Assembly (NCBI RefSeq): GCF_963576545.1
Contig: NC_083649.1
Span: forward strand, 10,111,146-10,175,145
DNA length: 64,000 bases
From: Limanda limanda
Taxonomy: Eukaryota > Chordata > Actinopteri > Pleuronectiformes > Pleuronectidae
Reading direction: 5' to 3'
In this document: positions 1 to 13,700 of the stretch, one piece after another
How the letters are laid out: each line of letters begins with the position of its first letter
How positions within the stretch are numbered: position 1 is the first letter of the stretch
Position numbers and translations under genes: made by a program
Notes under the pieces: generated by a model
Database searches by the model: none
The model's input: only the letters and a program-made list of their open reading frames with translations
What the model was told of the DNA's origin: nothing

Positions 1-960
1 TAGAGTGAGTAAAGACTGGAGATATCACTGCAAATGGAAGGAAACACCCAAGCTCTTTGATCCATAATGCATCTTCAGAATCCTTTGGTAATTTTAGATA
101 AGAATCAGTTCGACACACAAACACAAATCACACAAACTCGCACTCACGCACACACACAATGCACATGCACCACCGAGGACATTTCATTTGTAGTTTGTAG
201 TTTATAAACATTGCGTTCGCATGTACAAGGCTTCAGAAGAAGACAGGAAGAGGGTGAAGTGAGAAAAAGAAATGAAAAGAAAGACGGGGGAGAGCCTCAC
301 AGGGTTGAGAAAGTGAGACCGAAAAGGCAGCATGGATATGGGAATTTTAAAAAAATGGGACAGATTTGGGGAAAAGATTACGATGGAATAGAAGGTAAGT
401 GCTCTGAGAAAGTACAATATTTCATGTTGCTGCCGCCGGACTCACTTATGTCCCTGATGAGTTTAGCCTGAATCTCTTCCACTTTTGTTAGATTTTTCCT
501 GCAGGCCCGTTACAAAGAATGGGAACTTATTAGGGACTGGACTTCTCTCTCTTCTTTGCAATAAGACATAGCAGCGGCTAGCCCAGGGAGAAAAGGAGTA
601 GCCACATGAACTATTAGTCATAAATTATTGATGTGGGACCGCATGAGAGACTGGAAATTAATAAATGGAACACAGGAATAAAGGGAGAAGAGACAACCAG
701 GGGTGGATAGAGAACGAGCTGGGGTGTTATTGAGAGGAATGAGAAAAACAATTAAAGTTATTTCAGATGCAGTCGCTATATTAAAACTTAACTTAATGGC
801 TAAAGGTTTAGGCTGCAATATCTTTTAAAGATGCACACACAGTCATTTATATTCACAGAAGTTACATCCACCAGTAATAGGACAGTAGTTTCAAGAAATA
901 ACTTCTACTTCACCCTCTCTTGTCAAGAGGGTTATAACATATTAAAACTCTAAAAAAAAA

Positions 961-1050
961 TATCCATCCATTATCTATACTGCTTATTCTTTGTGGGTTG
1001 CAGAGGGACTAGAGCCAATCCAGGCTGACACTGTGCGAGAGGCAATTTAA
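961..1050 (+). repeat. Fragment of a common teleost interspersed repeat
   Basis: The stretch starts with atccatccattatctatac and goes on through 'gcagagggactagagccaatc' like text to 'gcgagaggc'. I recognise this as a piece of a repeat seen very often in fish genomes (Cys-free, non-coding, 'ccagctgacattgggcgagaggc' type). The family name is uncertain. Only about 90 bp are kept and it is diverged. Confidence 0.5.
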
Positions 1051-1473
1051 AACTCTACTAGAAAGTACAACTAGAAACAACCAAATTCATTTCATGTGGA
1101 TGTCAACTTGACCCAAGCAGGATAACATTGCCCAGTCCGACACGACCAGATTTCTGTCCACCACTATCTTTAGTTAGTGCATCTGTTTGGAAGTGCATCG
1201 CATAAAAAAGGAAGTGGAAACCACGAGTGTCATCGCCCATCGTGGACTGCGTTTTGAAGCCTTGAGTTTGGTGTTTTGGTTTTATGACACCAGAGGTAAG
1301 GAGGGTGGAGCCTAACAGAGCTCAACACCTTCATCCTACACCTGCGAACATTGGACAGTACTAATGCAAACCATTTTTTATAGTCTTACGCAATAAATAA
1401 AATGGGTCCAGCTAATGAGAAAATACAAATCTGTATGAAAATGTTTTCTGACGTTATCAATCAAATGAGAAGT

Positions 1474-1619
1474 AAAGGGTCATTTTCTTATTGACCTCTA
1501 TAGAAACATACTTATTTTTGCAACCAGAAGAGTCACACTCTGCTGGTCATTCAAAGAGAGAATTCAGGTTTCAGCTACTTCACTCCTGGCTTCACTTTCT
1601 GGTCTTGGAGCCAAGTTCA
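1474..1619 (+). repeat. MITE fragment (family with copies at 3.3, 6.1 and 32.9 kb)
   Basis: It contains the successive blocks 'gggtcattttct', 'ttgacctctatagaaac', 'tttttgcaaccagaagagtc', 'ctgctgg' and 'ggcttcacttt'. The same blocks, in the same order but partly deleted, occur at about 6082-6213, and 'ggcttcactttt' recurs at 3,480. This is the body of a non-autonomous repeat frequent in percomorph fish. Its termini are not well kept here. Confidence 0.5.
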
Positions 1620-2566
1620 TTTTCATATCCATACTAGAAAACCTAATTTAATTAAAAAAAAGAAAGACGAAGACAAACTACTCATGACTCAGAACAAGAT
1701 TATATGGATTCAGGAGCATATGGTAGGACTAGCAAACAACACTTCCAGCAGCTGGCCGTGTTACATTTCAAACACAGAGCCATACAACTACAGCTTAATG
1801 ATCATTTTCATAATAATACCATGGTAGGATTCACAAGTTCAAAAGACTGGCTTACAAGATAATTGTGTATGGAAGCTTTGATTGACACTGTTGAGATATC
1901 TACCTTCATTTTTATCTTTAAAGTTTTTGATGTTTTACCTTTTACTGATGAGGATAAATGAAATAGTGGTGTTGGTATGACGCCAGCCAAACTTTATTGC
2001 TTTATCACACCTATCCAAGACGTCTTCAAATTTGCGTGTGATATAATGTCAGACTACTGCAATTTTTAAACAGTGATCACAGTGCAACTCTACAACTTCT
2101 AGAGAAAATATTTACATCATGTCAGCCTTCACATCCATTGTTTACACTTTCTGTCCATCTCGTCCTCTTACTCAGGACAATCACTGTGTCTCGCCAGCGG
2201 CATGTGCTCCCTCAAATCCTTCTCTCACACGACTTGCAACCTGACTATGCAATAAGAGCAGCATGGGACTCCGACAGCCGATGAGGGTGAAGCGGGATTT
2301 GAGAGAAAAAAACGATGAAAATATAACTCTCCTTCTTCCAGGACACACAGTTAGGTTACTTTGGGAAAGAAAGATGGAGGGGAAAGGGAAATGAGAAACA
2401 TCAGTAAATAGAGTAGAGCTTGTTGGTGGCGCCGGCTCCTCCTGAGACTGTGTCATCTATTTTGGCTTCCTGACAAGCAGCAGTGTGCGTCAGGGCAGGG
2501 GGAGACACAGTGAATGCACAGTGAATCAGCGGCATCTCTCTCTAAATCTCTCTTCTTCACTACATC

Positions 2567-2589
2567 CCTCTCTCTCTCTCTCTCTCTCA

Positions 2590-2650
<61 letters not shown>
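2567..2650 (+). repeat. (CT)n microsatellite
   Basis: About 84 bp of nearly uninterrupted CT dinucleotide, broken by one 'cacttt' near 2,589. It yields artificial Ser-Leu or Arg-Glu frames on the two strands, which are not genes. Confidence 0.95.
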
Positions 2651-2656
<6 letters not shown>

Positions 2657-3281
2657 TCATCTCCCCATGGATGCCATGTCACCGACTTGAAGAGAGGAGC
2701 ATTTGCATTTCTCTTCCCCTGTGTCTCCGACCTCACATGCTGATTCACGTGACAGCATGCGTGTGTGAATATGAATACAGATCCGGGATCTGTACCTGCT
2801 TACAAGCATGTCATGTCGTGCACCATTTGCATGTGCCTCTACCAGCGCAGTGCGTTTGTGTGCGTCTGTATTTGTATTTTGACACGTGTCGTGTGTCGTC
2901 GAGAAGCGATGCTCTTCAGCTTGCATCTTTACACTGTTAGACATGGAGCTTACAGCAGACAGGAAACACAGAGGGGATCTCGCCATTTTCCAGCAGAGGG
3001 CCTCGAGGCAGAAGAGAACACATGAACAATATGAAAATCAGCAGCGTTTGGCACTTCTTACCACCATGCAAGATTTTACAAAAGAATCTCGAGCGACAGC
3101 AGGCGAGAGTTTGTTTGAATCTCTGGAGACAGACTCATAAAATCTAAAACGGGAGAAGTAAATGGGAAAAATTTTGAAGAAAACTGCCAAGCTCTATTTT
3201 GATTTAGTTTGAATAAATTTGATTATAACCTTATAAACAGCCAAGAAACAACATGACTATGTGCATACTGTACTCACAAAC

Positions 3282-3522
3282 CATAGACAGTATATAAAGA
3301 TGGACGACAGTTCTCCACTTCTTGTCACCATTTAGATAAGAGTCCAAATCAGGAGATGGTACCACAATAACTATACACTTGCTCGACTAATGGTAAAGTC
3401 AGTATCAGCTGAGGGAGGCTGGGTTTATGAACTATACTGCAGCCAGCCACCAGGCGGCTGCTTTAATCAAGATGCTTTGGCTTCACTTTTGGGAAGTCGT
3501 CCATCTGTATATACAGTCATTG
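3282..3522 (+). mobile_element. Non-autonomous MITE with inverted ends
   Basis: The left end 'catagacagtatataaagat' followed by ggacgac is matched in reverse complement by the right end (gtcgtccatctgtatatac, then agtcattg), with about three mismatches over 27 bp. The 240-bp body has no coding potential and includes 'gcagccagccaccaggcgg' and 'ggcttcacttttggga'. This layout is known for a MITE family abundant in acanthomorph fish. No clear target duplication could be fixed by eye. Confidence 0.7.
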
Positions 3523-4974
3523 ACACAAGAGTGTGAAATATATTATAACTAAAGGATATCAGATGATGTTCCCAGTCATCAGAGACCACAGATTTCTGTA
3601 ACAGGTTGAGTTAAAAATAAAAATTAGCAGAGTTTAAAAAATGAATGAACTACACATCGTAACCTCACCAAAAAGATGAAAATAACTCTGACACAAGTTA
3701 GAAGAAAATGATCAGAAAAGACTGAAAGCCGGATGAGTGAAATGAATAATTAAAATGTCTATCACAAGAACGAACACAATCAAACTTTGAAATTATATAA
3801 GTTTGAGAAAACCAAATCAAGAACCCTTTTAAAAAATTACAACTAAATACATACAGCAGACGAGCTTTGATAAAACTCCTCCGTACTTTCAAGTTGTTCC
3901 ACTTTTGAATATACAACAGACACCGTACAGCAGAGGGGACCAGAGGAGTCCAGAGCGAGCCAACTGCAGAGCCGCTGAGGGTTCAGTGACTCGATGACAG
4001 ACTGACGAAGACGGACACATTGGTTGCCGCGGTGATTAACCTTGTGGTTACGAGTCACAGAAAAGGCTGAGTAGTTTAACCCGCCAGAAAAAAGAAAGAT
4101 GTGTGCGAAAGAGAAGAAATGAGAGAGAGAGGAGAGAGCAAGGAATTTGCCTAAGCATTTTATCTCACCCAACTCTTATTCCCTCCCCTCCCCTGACCTG
4201 TGGAGCTTAAGTGTTTTAATTAAACTCATTATCCTTGGGGAGGGCGTGCGGATAAGCAGGAGCAGGCAGGGAACAGGGGGGCAGGGGGGCAGGGGTGAGA
4301 GTGTAAGAGCAGGAGGGAGGCAGGGGCATGGGAGACATGAGACCAATGGGAGAATGGGATAGGGTTAAAGATGCAATCACCCGATTCGGAATTCTATGCC
4401 TCTCTGACCGTCCCTCTCATGAAATCCCTTGCAAGTTCTCCAACATGAATTATTTCCATTTTCCATTGCATTTAATAGATAGATTATGATGTAAATTTAA
4501 CAATGTCAAGTATGTAAAGCTTAACAGCGCTCAGGTGGGAAGGTTAATGTCCCTGCATGTCAATCAAGATAGACCATGTCGATGATAAAGAGAATGTTTG
4601 CTTGCTTGTCTTACACTCCCAAGATAAACAGGTGGAATATGAATTTATCTCTTTGAACAACATGAATTTCATTTTAATCCAGAGGTTTTCTATCTATCAG
4701 TAATGTCTGTCAGTTCCTGATAATCCCTGCACAATATTTTCCACCTTTTTTAGTTTGAAATGCTCTCAAAAGTTTTTCACCTCCGGTGGCTCGTCTCATG
4801 GCTTTGCAACTTATTATCACTCTGTGTTTCTCCATCACAAAATCTACTCAGGTGTTATCTCGTTACATAAGCATGTGGCAGCACAACGTACGCAGCAGTA
4901 ATAAACCAGGAAACAGGCTGAGCAGTCATTCGTTGTATTGATTAAATGAAGTTACGATGCAAACGATTTGAAAC

Positions 4975-5022
4975 AAGGATTTTTTGTAGTCGAGTTATTC
5001 AAGTAATTATGCAGCCCTACTT
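4975..5022 (+). repeat. Possible hAT-type MITE terminal remnant
   Basis: The text 'gattttttgtagtcgagtta', then 'ttcaagtaattatgcagccctac', resembles one terminus of the fish hAT MITEs that end in gcagccctac. The other terminus is not visible. The call is weak. Confidence 0.35.
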
Positions 5023-6081
5023 ACAAACTATCAAACCAACCAACAAATAAATGGACGGAAGAGAAAGCACTGGGTGATTCAATGATCAAGAGTAAGAGTA
5101 AGAGTAACCTGAGCTAAATTTCAAGTATCCGCAAAAAGAGTCTAGAAAGTTTTGTCAATGTGATGTTGCATTTTCCTATTGATAATAACAGAGAAAAAAC
5201 ATTGCAAAAAATACAGTTGTTTGCTTTGTCGCTATAGTGTAAACAGCATAGTATTGTGTGTTTTTAGCCGAAAGCTACAATATAATGTGAAAAAGGGCTC
5301 TTTATACTTTCTGAATGTACTGTATATCTCAGCCTCTAATATACTGTGGCCCATAATGTCAACATTTTAATCAGTAAAACTTTCCTCTCTTCTAATATGT
5401 GGAAAAATAAATCCTCCGAAGGAGACCTTATTCGCCGGGGAGCCATTTATTTTGAAACTGGGGAATACGTCTTAATGCACTAATCTAAAGCTTTTTGCTT
5501 TGTAGTTGTGAATTATATTCATGTTGTTAAGGATCTCAAACCGTGAGAAGACTCCATGGAAGTCAAAGTGGTCACAGGAAGGTCAGAAACAAGCGAGTTA
5601 TCTATCCAGCTATAATAACTTTGTCCCTGTTTTGCCTCCTTTCACCTATCACACTTAAACCATCTTAACGACTTTGTGTATTCGAGCATTCATCAAAGCT
5701 GCAGCCAATGCATGAACTCCCCCCCCCCCAACCTAAAAAGGAAGGAAACTTGCCATGCTGACAGCAGTTGTTGACCTAGGGGCAATACGATAAAGAGAAG
5801 ACAAATAAGCAAACCCTGCTATAATACAATCTTACCTCTAGTACTAGAAAACATGCCCAGTGCTCTAGGTCATCTAAGGCTGGATTTACAACAGGGACAA
5901 GCAGGTGACTGCCCTGGACAATTACAGAGGCCCCAAAATATACAACTTCTTAAGCATTAATTGTCTCTTTTGATGGAAATACGCACTGGAACCAGGCATC
6001 AAGCAATTTGTTTTTGAAATGCCTCTGGTTTGGCATTTTGTTCAGCACCATCTTGAGCTAGTGACTGAGACATATGCAGGT

Positions 6082-6213
6082 CTATAAACCTTTTTGGAAA
6101 AATAGGGTCATTTTTTCTGCTGGTTATTCACAAGAATACAGGTTTAAAGGACTTCCACATCGGCTTCACTTTCAAGACCTAGAGTCTATTGCCATGTTTA
6201 TATACAGTCTGTC
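6082..6213 (+). repeat. MITE fragment (same family as 1.5, 3.3 and 32.9 kb)
   Basis: It holds blocks shared with the copy at 1,474-1,619 ('agggtcatttttt', 'ctgctggt', 'acaggttta', 'ggcttcactttc') and ends with 'gtttatatacagtctgtc', like the right terminus of the 3,282-3,522 copy. The middle is partly deleted. Confidence 0.5.
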
Positions 6214-6848
6214 TTTATTTGCATCTATCTTTCTATCTATCTACTCTTTTATTATTTTTCTAAAATTGTGTAAAGTTTATGTATCAGAAAAATACACTTT
6301 TTCTTTCAAGTGAAGTTTACCAATGAGGTAAATGTCCCATATCCTTTCTACATATAGTCCTTAACGATGCATATATGCCTCATACCTTTGCATAACCATG
6401 GACAAACAACAGACATCCACAAATACTGCAACTCCTCATATCAAGAAAAAGCATAAAAGGACCAAGGTGCTTGGAGCATTTGATTAAACTGTCATGGGAG
6501 GCGGCAGTTGTCCTGTCCAGTCCTGCACTGGGGTCTAATGGCCATTAGACTCAGCAGTAACCGGGGGTTGTTGAGTGAGCAATACTGATGTACTCTTAAT
6601 GGAGAATTCACTGTCACCACTGGGAACATCGTTAAGCTCTGCTGGCCACACCACTGCAGTGACATCAAGCCAATTACAAAGCTTCTAAGTCCAATTAATT
6701 GAGGCGAACATCGGACTTAGACTATGTGGAGGTACGTGCTGCCATAGGAAATGATCACCTTCAGGGAAAATAGTTCTTTTTTTAAGTGTGATCTGGAACC
6801 ATATTGATATATTTACACAAACCACTGTGTGGATCTATAAATGTAATT

Positions 6849-6851
<3 letters not shown>

Positions 6852-6902
<51 letters not shown>
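6852..6902 (+). repeat. (TG)n microsatellite
   Basis: About 50 bp of uninterrupted TG dinucleotide. Confidence 0.95.
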
Positions 6903-6903
<1 letters not shown>

Positions 6904-7495
6904 ACGCTCTATGAGGTCAACAATATAGTTACCCAACACCAGTTTAGAGTCGTGACATTTAATGTGAAATTTGAACGACTGTTCAACACGTAATGATCTC
7001 ATCAAGTTACAAGTTTCATGGCCAAGGCTGCACCCTTGTACTCCAATGGGTGTTGTTTATATAATACAATGATACACTGTCACAAAGATAAATGGCATGC
7101 AACATTACCTTCTCACTTAATCACTTTTGTTGATCACACAATGAAAACTAGCCATTTGTAATGAATGGGTAATCATGACACCAAGACTTCTGAGAATGTG
7201 GAAGCATTGTGGGTAAAAATGATGTGTTCCAATGGAAAAAACATGACAAAATGTCAGCGTACAACTACTACAAGTACCTAACTGTTACGTTACCACAGAC
7301 ATAATTCTGAAGCCCTGTTAGTGACCCCATCATCACACTAAACCTTCAATTACTAAACACTCACAGGCGATGACTGTGATTTGGAGGTTTCAAACAGGAT
7401 GAAGATGCCATTGTTGAAAAAACAATGTCAAGCGTTGGTTACGTTTAGGCACAAAAAGGACTTGCTTGGTTTTTAGAGGAGCATCGTGGCTTGGA

Positions 7496-7795
7496 GGGCG
7501 GCATTGTGGTGCAGTGGTTAGCATCAGATCAAGAGTGAAGAGTCGTCTTTCAAATCCTGGATCAGCCACTTCAGTTCTGTTTTTTTATGTGTGAATGTTC
7601 TCCCGATATTTGTGTGGGTTTTCTCGGGGTCTTCACCCCCATAGTCCACAGACATGCAGATTGGGGTTAGGTTGACCGGGAACTTGAAGTTGACCATCGA
7701 AGTGAATATTATGAGTGAAATTTCTTTTGTCTCAGGGTGACCTGTCCAGGGTCTCCAGCCAAATGTCTGCTGGGATTGGTTCCAGCCGATATTGT
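7496..7795 (+). mobile_element. tRNA-derived teleost SINE copy
   Basis: It starts with 'gggcggcattgtggtgcag' and 'tggttagcatc', which fits a tRNA-like A box, followed about 40 bp later by a degenerate B box ('tttcaaatcctgg'). The body holds the typical blocks 'gaatgttctcccgat', 'gtgtgggtttt', 'gacatgcagattggggttag' and 'gacctgtccagggt'. I recognise this as one of the most abundant short repeats in fish genomes, but I cannot name the family with certainty. The copy is diverged. Confidence 0.7.
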
Positions 7796-10700
7796 ACATT
7801 TTGCTGACCCATCCAACTGCCCACTGACCTCCTCACAATGTGGTAATTAAAATGCTCCACTACATCCTCCTTTGCTCCCATTGCAGAAGAGTCATAACTC
7901 ATAATGTGATGAGTAATGTGATGAGTTTCTAAAATATGTAAGCTAAGTTAAATAAAGACAATGGGAATCTCCACAGTGTTTTTTATACGGCTAACAGTTC
8001 TATGATAACACATTCGCTTAATCACTAGAGAAATACATCACATCTTCAAATTATATTTACTCAGGGTCACTGATAACCTTTTTATTTCCACTCCATTAAA
8101 AGCAATAAGGAGATAAAGAGGAGAATATTAATCTGCATTAAGGATGTGCACTTTCTCATTTCCACGTGGCAGCACTGGATCCACAAATTCGAGATTCTAA
8201 TTCTCTAGGACCCATTGGAGAATAACAGAATGACATTGAGATTTTAAAAAAGGGCAAAGTGAGAAGCACGACATGAAAAAAGATTAAACTTTAAGGGAAA
8301 AGTAATTTTTCCTCTGGGTTTGTTTTTTTGCAGCTTTTTTAATGAATATGTGAAAAAAAAAAAACGTCCAGTGACGCAAATATTCTTTTTTAAATTGAGT
8401 AGTTTCTTTGTGAACTTGCTTGTATCGACTCCCAAGTGAATATTTTACAATAGCTATTTTGGAAGTGTAGAAAATTGTATCTTATAAAACAATTTGAGGA
8501 ACTATTACAAAAGCCCCACAGAATAAATGTGAGTTCTGCTATTACAGGGGTAAATAGTTTTTTGTCAGAAGACGGTAAAATGCCCTTTGCGCGACTGAAA
8601 TTTCATTTCTGTGTCCCTGTATGTGTCTCAAGACATCAGGACGGGATGGCGGGGGGGGGGGAGGGGGTGTAAAATTGGCTCTTGAACTGTGCTGATCTAC
8701 GCCCAGCGATGGATGATTAAACTGCGGCGCTGCTCAGACAATGATGGAAGTACTTATTGATTGTCGGTTGTCCGAAGGTGTGAGGACGTCTCAGGATGTG
8801 GTGGTAATGCTGACTCAGCAGGAGGGTAATGTGACTTCTTCTTGGCTACAACACGGGGGGGGGGGCGGCTTTCTCCAAACAGTTTGGCACCGAGCAGTCT
8901 TCGGCAGATCTTACTAATAACCTTGTGTTTGGCACTTGTTCACGCCACAAACACGTCATCGGCCAGGCATCTTTCTGGACCCGACTCAACACCATCACAA
9001 TACTGATATTGTTGATATGGTGCAGCAAAGATTTTTCCAGCAAGGTTTTCCAACCCTCCTGTCTTGGTCAAACATCCAGTAGCCAATGGTTGGTTGGGTT
9101 TTTTTAGCTGGTTGGTTGTTGCTTTAATCATTAAGTTACATACATTTGTTTATGTATTTTGCATATATATTTTTTGTCGATCATTCATTCCAGTTTAGTT
9201 TGGCTTAATTTTTTTGACATACTTCATTTAATTCATTAAAGACAACAGGAATCAGACTAAAGACTCAGGATTTCTGTCAGCTGTTGACCAGAGGATTGAT
9301 TGCATGTCGGCAGTGGAAAATAAACCATGTGTCTTCAGTTGATGATGAGAGTGCTGATTCAGCAGGGATTCAGAAGGGTATGATGACCCATTTCTAATAC
9401 TCCCAATTAGAGTTTTATTAGTTTAGTTTCACAGACCATCAAATTTATGGTTGCAGTGAATTACAATACATTATTTTTTTTTTTTTTTGGGGGGGGGCTT
9501 AGCTCAGAAGCATTGCAGGCCAAAAACAGTTTACTTTACATACATTAATGCTAATTACTGTGAACTATTTAGCTACAAGAATGGTCTGTTTTTCTCCTCT
9601 GGAATATAGGACTGCTCTGGCTGGTTGAATTTATAATCATTGCACCAACTTTGCGCAGCCTAGAGGGACCCGTCTGTGGAGGCTACAGTATATGACCCAT
9701 ATTACTGCTGTCAAATTAGTAACCTCACTCACTGGATGCAGTAAAACTCCTGCAGGGTAGCCTTCATTATGTCAGCAGTTTTACATGAGCAGGGCCGAGG
9801 AAACCTTCAAACTCCGCTGTAAAGTTTGAATAGATTGATTCAGTCGAGTAATAAAATCCAATGTACATCATGGGGCTTTTATTAAAACAGGACCTAATGT
9901 AGTGTAGTACTAATAGGGTTACTTAGGTTGTGTTGATTGCTGGCAAAACACTTGTGTCCATTTATGGTAATACGGAATTTTGAAATGAAAAAGATGCCTT
10001 AATTGAATGTGTTTCACTAATAATCCACATCCATAACACATCTGAAATAACTGGGCATGTGTGCATCGCTGTAGACAGGAAGCAGATTGTCTGCTCTGCA
10101 GTCAGTTGCCACGAATACAAATGAGTACGAGTAAGAGTGACAAGGTGGAACTGTTACTGACAGTAAGTGTGAGCAATAGTTTGTATTCTCTGATGGTCGT
10201 CCAGTCGTGATTGATAAGAATCAATCCAAATCATTTCCAAATGTCTCCTTTTCTGCACGTCCGAAATACAACACAGACGTGTTCTCGATTTTAGGCCCTC
10301 TATTACTCTATGTCTTTTCAAAAAAAAACTTGGTGGTGCGGAGCCATTTCAAATTGTTGATCCTTTGGTTTGAGATGCCATTTGAAAATGAGGTTAATAT
10401 CTCTACTGACAAAAGAAAAACGTGTGTTTGTTGTCAGATCTACAAAGTAGCAATGTTGACATCCCTCAGCCCTCCAATCTCAAATTGTTTTTCCTGCTTG
10501 GCTGGGTCAACTTGAGCCCTGGGTGTGAAGTTCATCGATCCGTCCTGAGAAAGAGATTGAAGGCTGCCAGTGACACCGTCTCCGACAGACAGTGGAGCAT
10601 AAGTCTTTTTGTCGGCCCGTCCCTTTCTGGACAAGCCGTCTGATCAGTGTACAATCAAAGTTAAGAGTGGTGCAAGTTGGGGAGAAAGAAAAGGCAGCGG

Positions 10701-13700
10701 CCGGGCAGAGAATAGAAGGCAAGATGAGCCAGGAACAAGGGAAAAGAAATGGGAAGATAGGAGGCAAAAGCCCCTTGTAAAGAAGTTAAAGAGCAGAGCT
10801 TGTAGGAGAACTGAGACTAAATTGAGCTCCAGGCTGGAGGCAGAGTTGGCAGTGATACAATCCAGAATGCAATATCGAGAAAAACCTTTATGGATCATTC
10901 ATTTCACTTGGATGTGTCATTCTTCACTTACTCGCAGGAGCCTTCGCTCACTTCACACCTTAAATTAATATCTCGGGGAAGAATTTGGAGGCTCACTCTA
11001 TAGCGACGCTGCAAAATAAAACAACTTCATAGAGAACGCCTCAGCTTCTCCAAAATGATTCATTATGAGCAAGTCATTGTTTTTGTTTTACTTTAATTTG
11101 TCAGTCTGCTAAGCCTGCATTCTATTTTTAAGGGATGCTCATTTTCCTTGCCGAGCTTCTTCCTCCACGTTGTGTTATCCTCGGTCTCAGTTGGGTTTCT
11201 CTCACTCTCTACTTCCCCTTTCCCTATATTCGTCTTCGCACTCCTCTTTAATGTTCTACCATGCATCTCCTCTGTTACTTTTTCATTTCCCTTTCCTGGC
11301 TGCTCCTTTTCCTCTGTGCCTTTTAACTCCCACCAAACTTCTCCCTACACTTTTCACAACTTTAATATTCAAACATCTCTCTGCTGAATTCTGCTCCGTC
11401 TTTTATTATGTATTTAGATCATTTTGTAAATGCGATTTTTTAAGTGCTTTTAAAAGAAGAAAAAAAGTAAATAACTCCATTGCTATTAATCCAAATGCTG
11501 TAAGAAAATGTGTGTTACCCGCTTCCCGTTGCTGTATGTATTGAAATCTGATTTATTATATCAATTTATTTTTGCTCTTCCTCCTGATCTCCTTAATATG
11601 TGAGAGATTTGGATCTCATCCAACTTCCACCCAGCGCTTGACAGCTGGCAAGACTTATGAATATTAGTCCTCTTGGTACCATAAATTACTATTAAATCGA
11701 AATACCATTGGTAACTTTGTTTACCAATACATGTCTACTACCGTCGTGCATTTTGAGGCCTCACTCACAATTTCACACTCTTTCTTCCTAGTGTTTCCTT
11801 TACCTCCTTCTCCACATTTCATTCTTACCCATTATTGTTACTGTACATCCTCACGTCCAACATCTTTGTTGTCAAGAGACAGATGCACTCAAGGCCAACT
11901 GCTCCTCTGTGGTTGAAGCTGTGCCAGATATTGAAATCACCTGTTGCACTGTTTATTTAGTCATACGGTTCTAAGATGCTGGTGGTACTTCTTACACCAA
12001 ATCAACATTCAGCTGTGTGCTATTCTTGCTTAAATCTGTCTTATACCTGAACAGCAGAAAAACAGTACCCACGTCATCTTCATCCCACCTTCTCTCTTCT
12101 CTTTCAATCATTTTCTTTCTATTTTCTTGTTTTTCCTCCTCCCCCCTCCTGAGCTGTTGGTACCACAGCATCAGCTGCAGAGGACATGACTGACAACTCA
12201 CAAACAAAAAACTCATCCTTTTCAAAATAAAACCTGTATGCCCTTTAATCCCATTTCTACCTGTGTACTGCAACAAGGCCAGGTTGTGTGTAACTCACAA
12301 GTACACACGTGTGTAGTGGACAAATTATCAGCTGTAATGCAGGAGCTCACAGCAAAAGGCTTGCAGTTATTTCATACTCAACTGTAACAGTGTATGTTGT
12401 TAAAATGAGTCACTGCCATGAACACTGCACTATAGTAATCTCAGACATGACTCATGTGCTTCATACGCTCTCACATGTATAATCACATTAACCTGAGGCT
12501 AATCTAGTAACTGTTCCAACATCAGAAGGCATAAGAAATGGACGACCAGCTGCTGATGCAGGAGGCATGATGTATTTTTATGCTCTAATCTGCAGAATCA
12601 GCGCTTCTACAATTTTGAGACATAAAAAAATCTGCCGATGTCGGTGGTTTTCCAGTAATCACTTTGATCCTACTGCATCCAATGACCTGACCCCAAACTT
12701 CCATCCAGCTAAAAACTTCCTTGCATTTATATACACACCATAATTTACATTGCAAACCCTTGAAAAAAAAAAAATCAATGTAAATCCTTGATAGAAAAGT
12801 GCACAGCTGTCTTTTCAGCAGGATGTTCTGCCTCAGGTACTATGTCCTGAGGGGCCTCGCTACGTGTATTGGTTTGCATTAAAACCACACAGTAAAGGGA
12901 AGGACGCCGCTTAGCAAGCTAATTGTAAAAAGCAGAGGCTCCACTCAGGAGGCTCTGCTCAGGACTGAGAAGCAAAGATATTCAGCCACACAGGAACAAG
13001 TACGAAAAAAAATTAAAAATAAATAGAAAATGTGCAAAACTTTACAGGGCTGCTAAATATTGTAAAGCTCACAGCGCCTATAAATTTTAAACTCCGTTTA
13101 CGTAATTGTTCAAACAGTTTTATGATTGCGATACAGGATTTCATTACTCTACAGTGAAAGGTACGTTGCCTGAGCAGTTACTTTTATTATAAGATGGTAG
13201 ATCTAAACTTTATATTCAAACAAGCATTTCAAGGAACTTTAGGGGCGACAGGGACTTGGGGGCCAAACCAACCCAAAGAACCCATAATACATGACAGACA
13301 ATCTAAATCAACCAAACCTCTAAAATTGAGAAGCCTTTGGCAGAGTTCGTGGCCTGGGGACTGGCTAGGGGTGTTTCCGACCGTGTTGTAATCTCCTGTT
13401 CATAACCAATCAAAGAATTTAAGGGGTTTCAAACAAAATTGTCAGTGCTGTAAACTGATGTAATCAGCTGTGTTTAGGGGCCCTTGTGCTCACTAGACAA
13501 TCACAACACCGAATCAGAGAAGCCAGTGTTTCCCTGCACAAGTGTGGCAGTGGCAGTTCGGCATCATAAGTGCTGAGTTATGCTGAATTTAAAAAAGGAA
13601 AGGAACGCACAATCAGTCATCAATCGCTCATTTGCACGTCACGTCACGTTAATGATATCATGTCACGGTGTGTGTCAGTTAACCTTGTCAGAGGGGACAT

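Larger units (their letters stand above)
1..2566. other. Gene-free AT-rich stretch with repeat fragments
   Basis: I see no exon here: open frames are short, without a recognisable domain or convincing splice sites. It holds a fragment of a common teleost repeat at about 961-1050 (the 'atccatccattatctatac' type) and a fragment of a MITE family at about 1474-1619, listed separately. The rest is unremarkable and could be intergenic or intronic. Confidence 0.6.
2651..7495. other. Gene-free stretch between microsatellite and SINE
   Basis: No credible exon. It holds two MITE copies (3,282-3,522 and 6,082-6,213), a possible hAT-type terminal remnant at about 4,975-5,022 (ending 'attatgcagccctac', a common end of fish hAT MITEs) and a GT microsatellite at 6,852-6,902. 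The purine-rich stretch at 4,250-4,330 is simple low-complexity sequence. Confidence 0.6.

Noticed and set aside
2453..2940. Long open frames across the CT microsatellite
   Set aside because: They are Ser-Leu or Arg-Glu dipeptide runs forced by the repeat, with no homology or splice context.
7496..7600. tRNA gene
   Set aside because: Only A- and B-box-like pieces remain, no cloverleaf can be folded, and the body downstream is SINE sequence.
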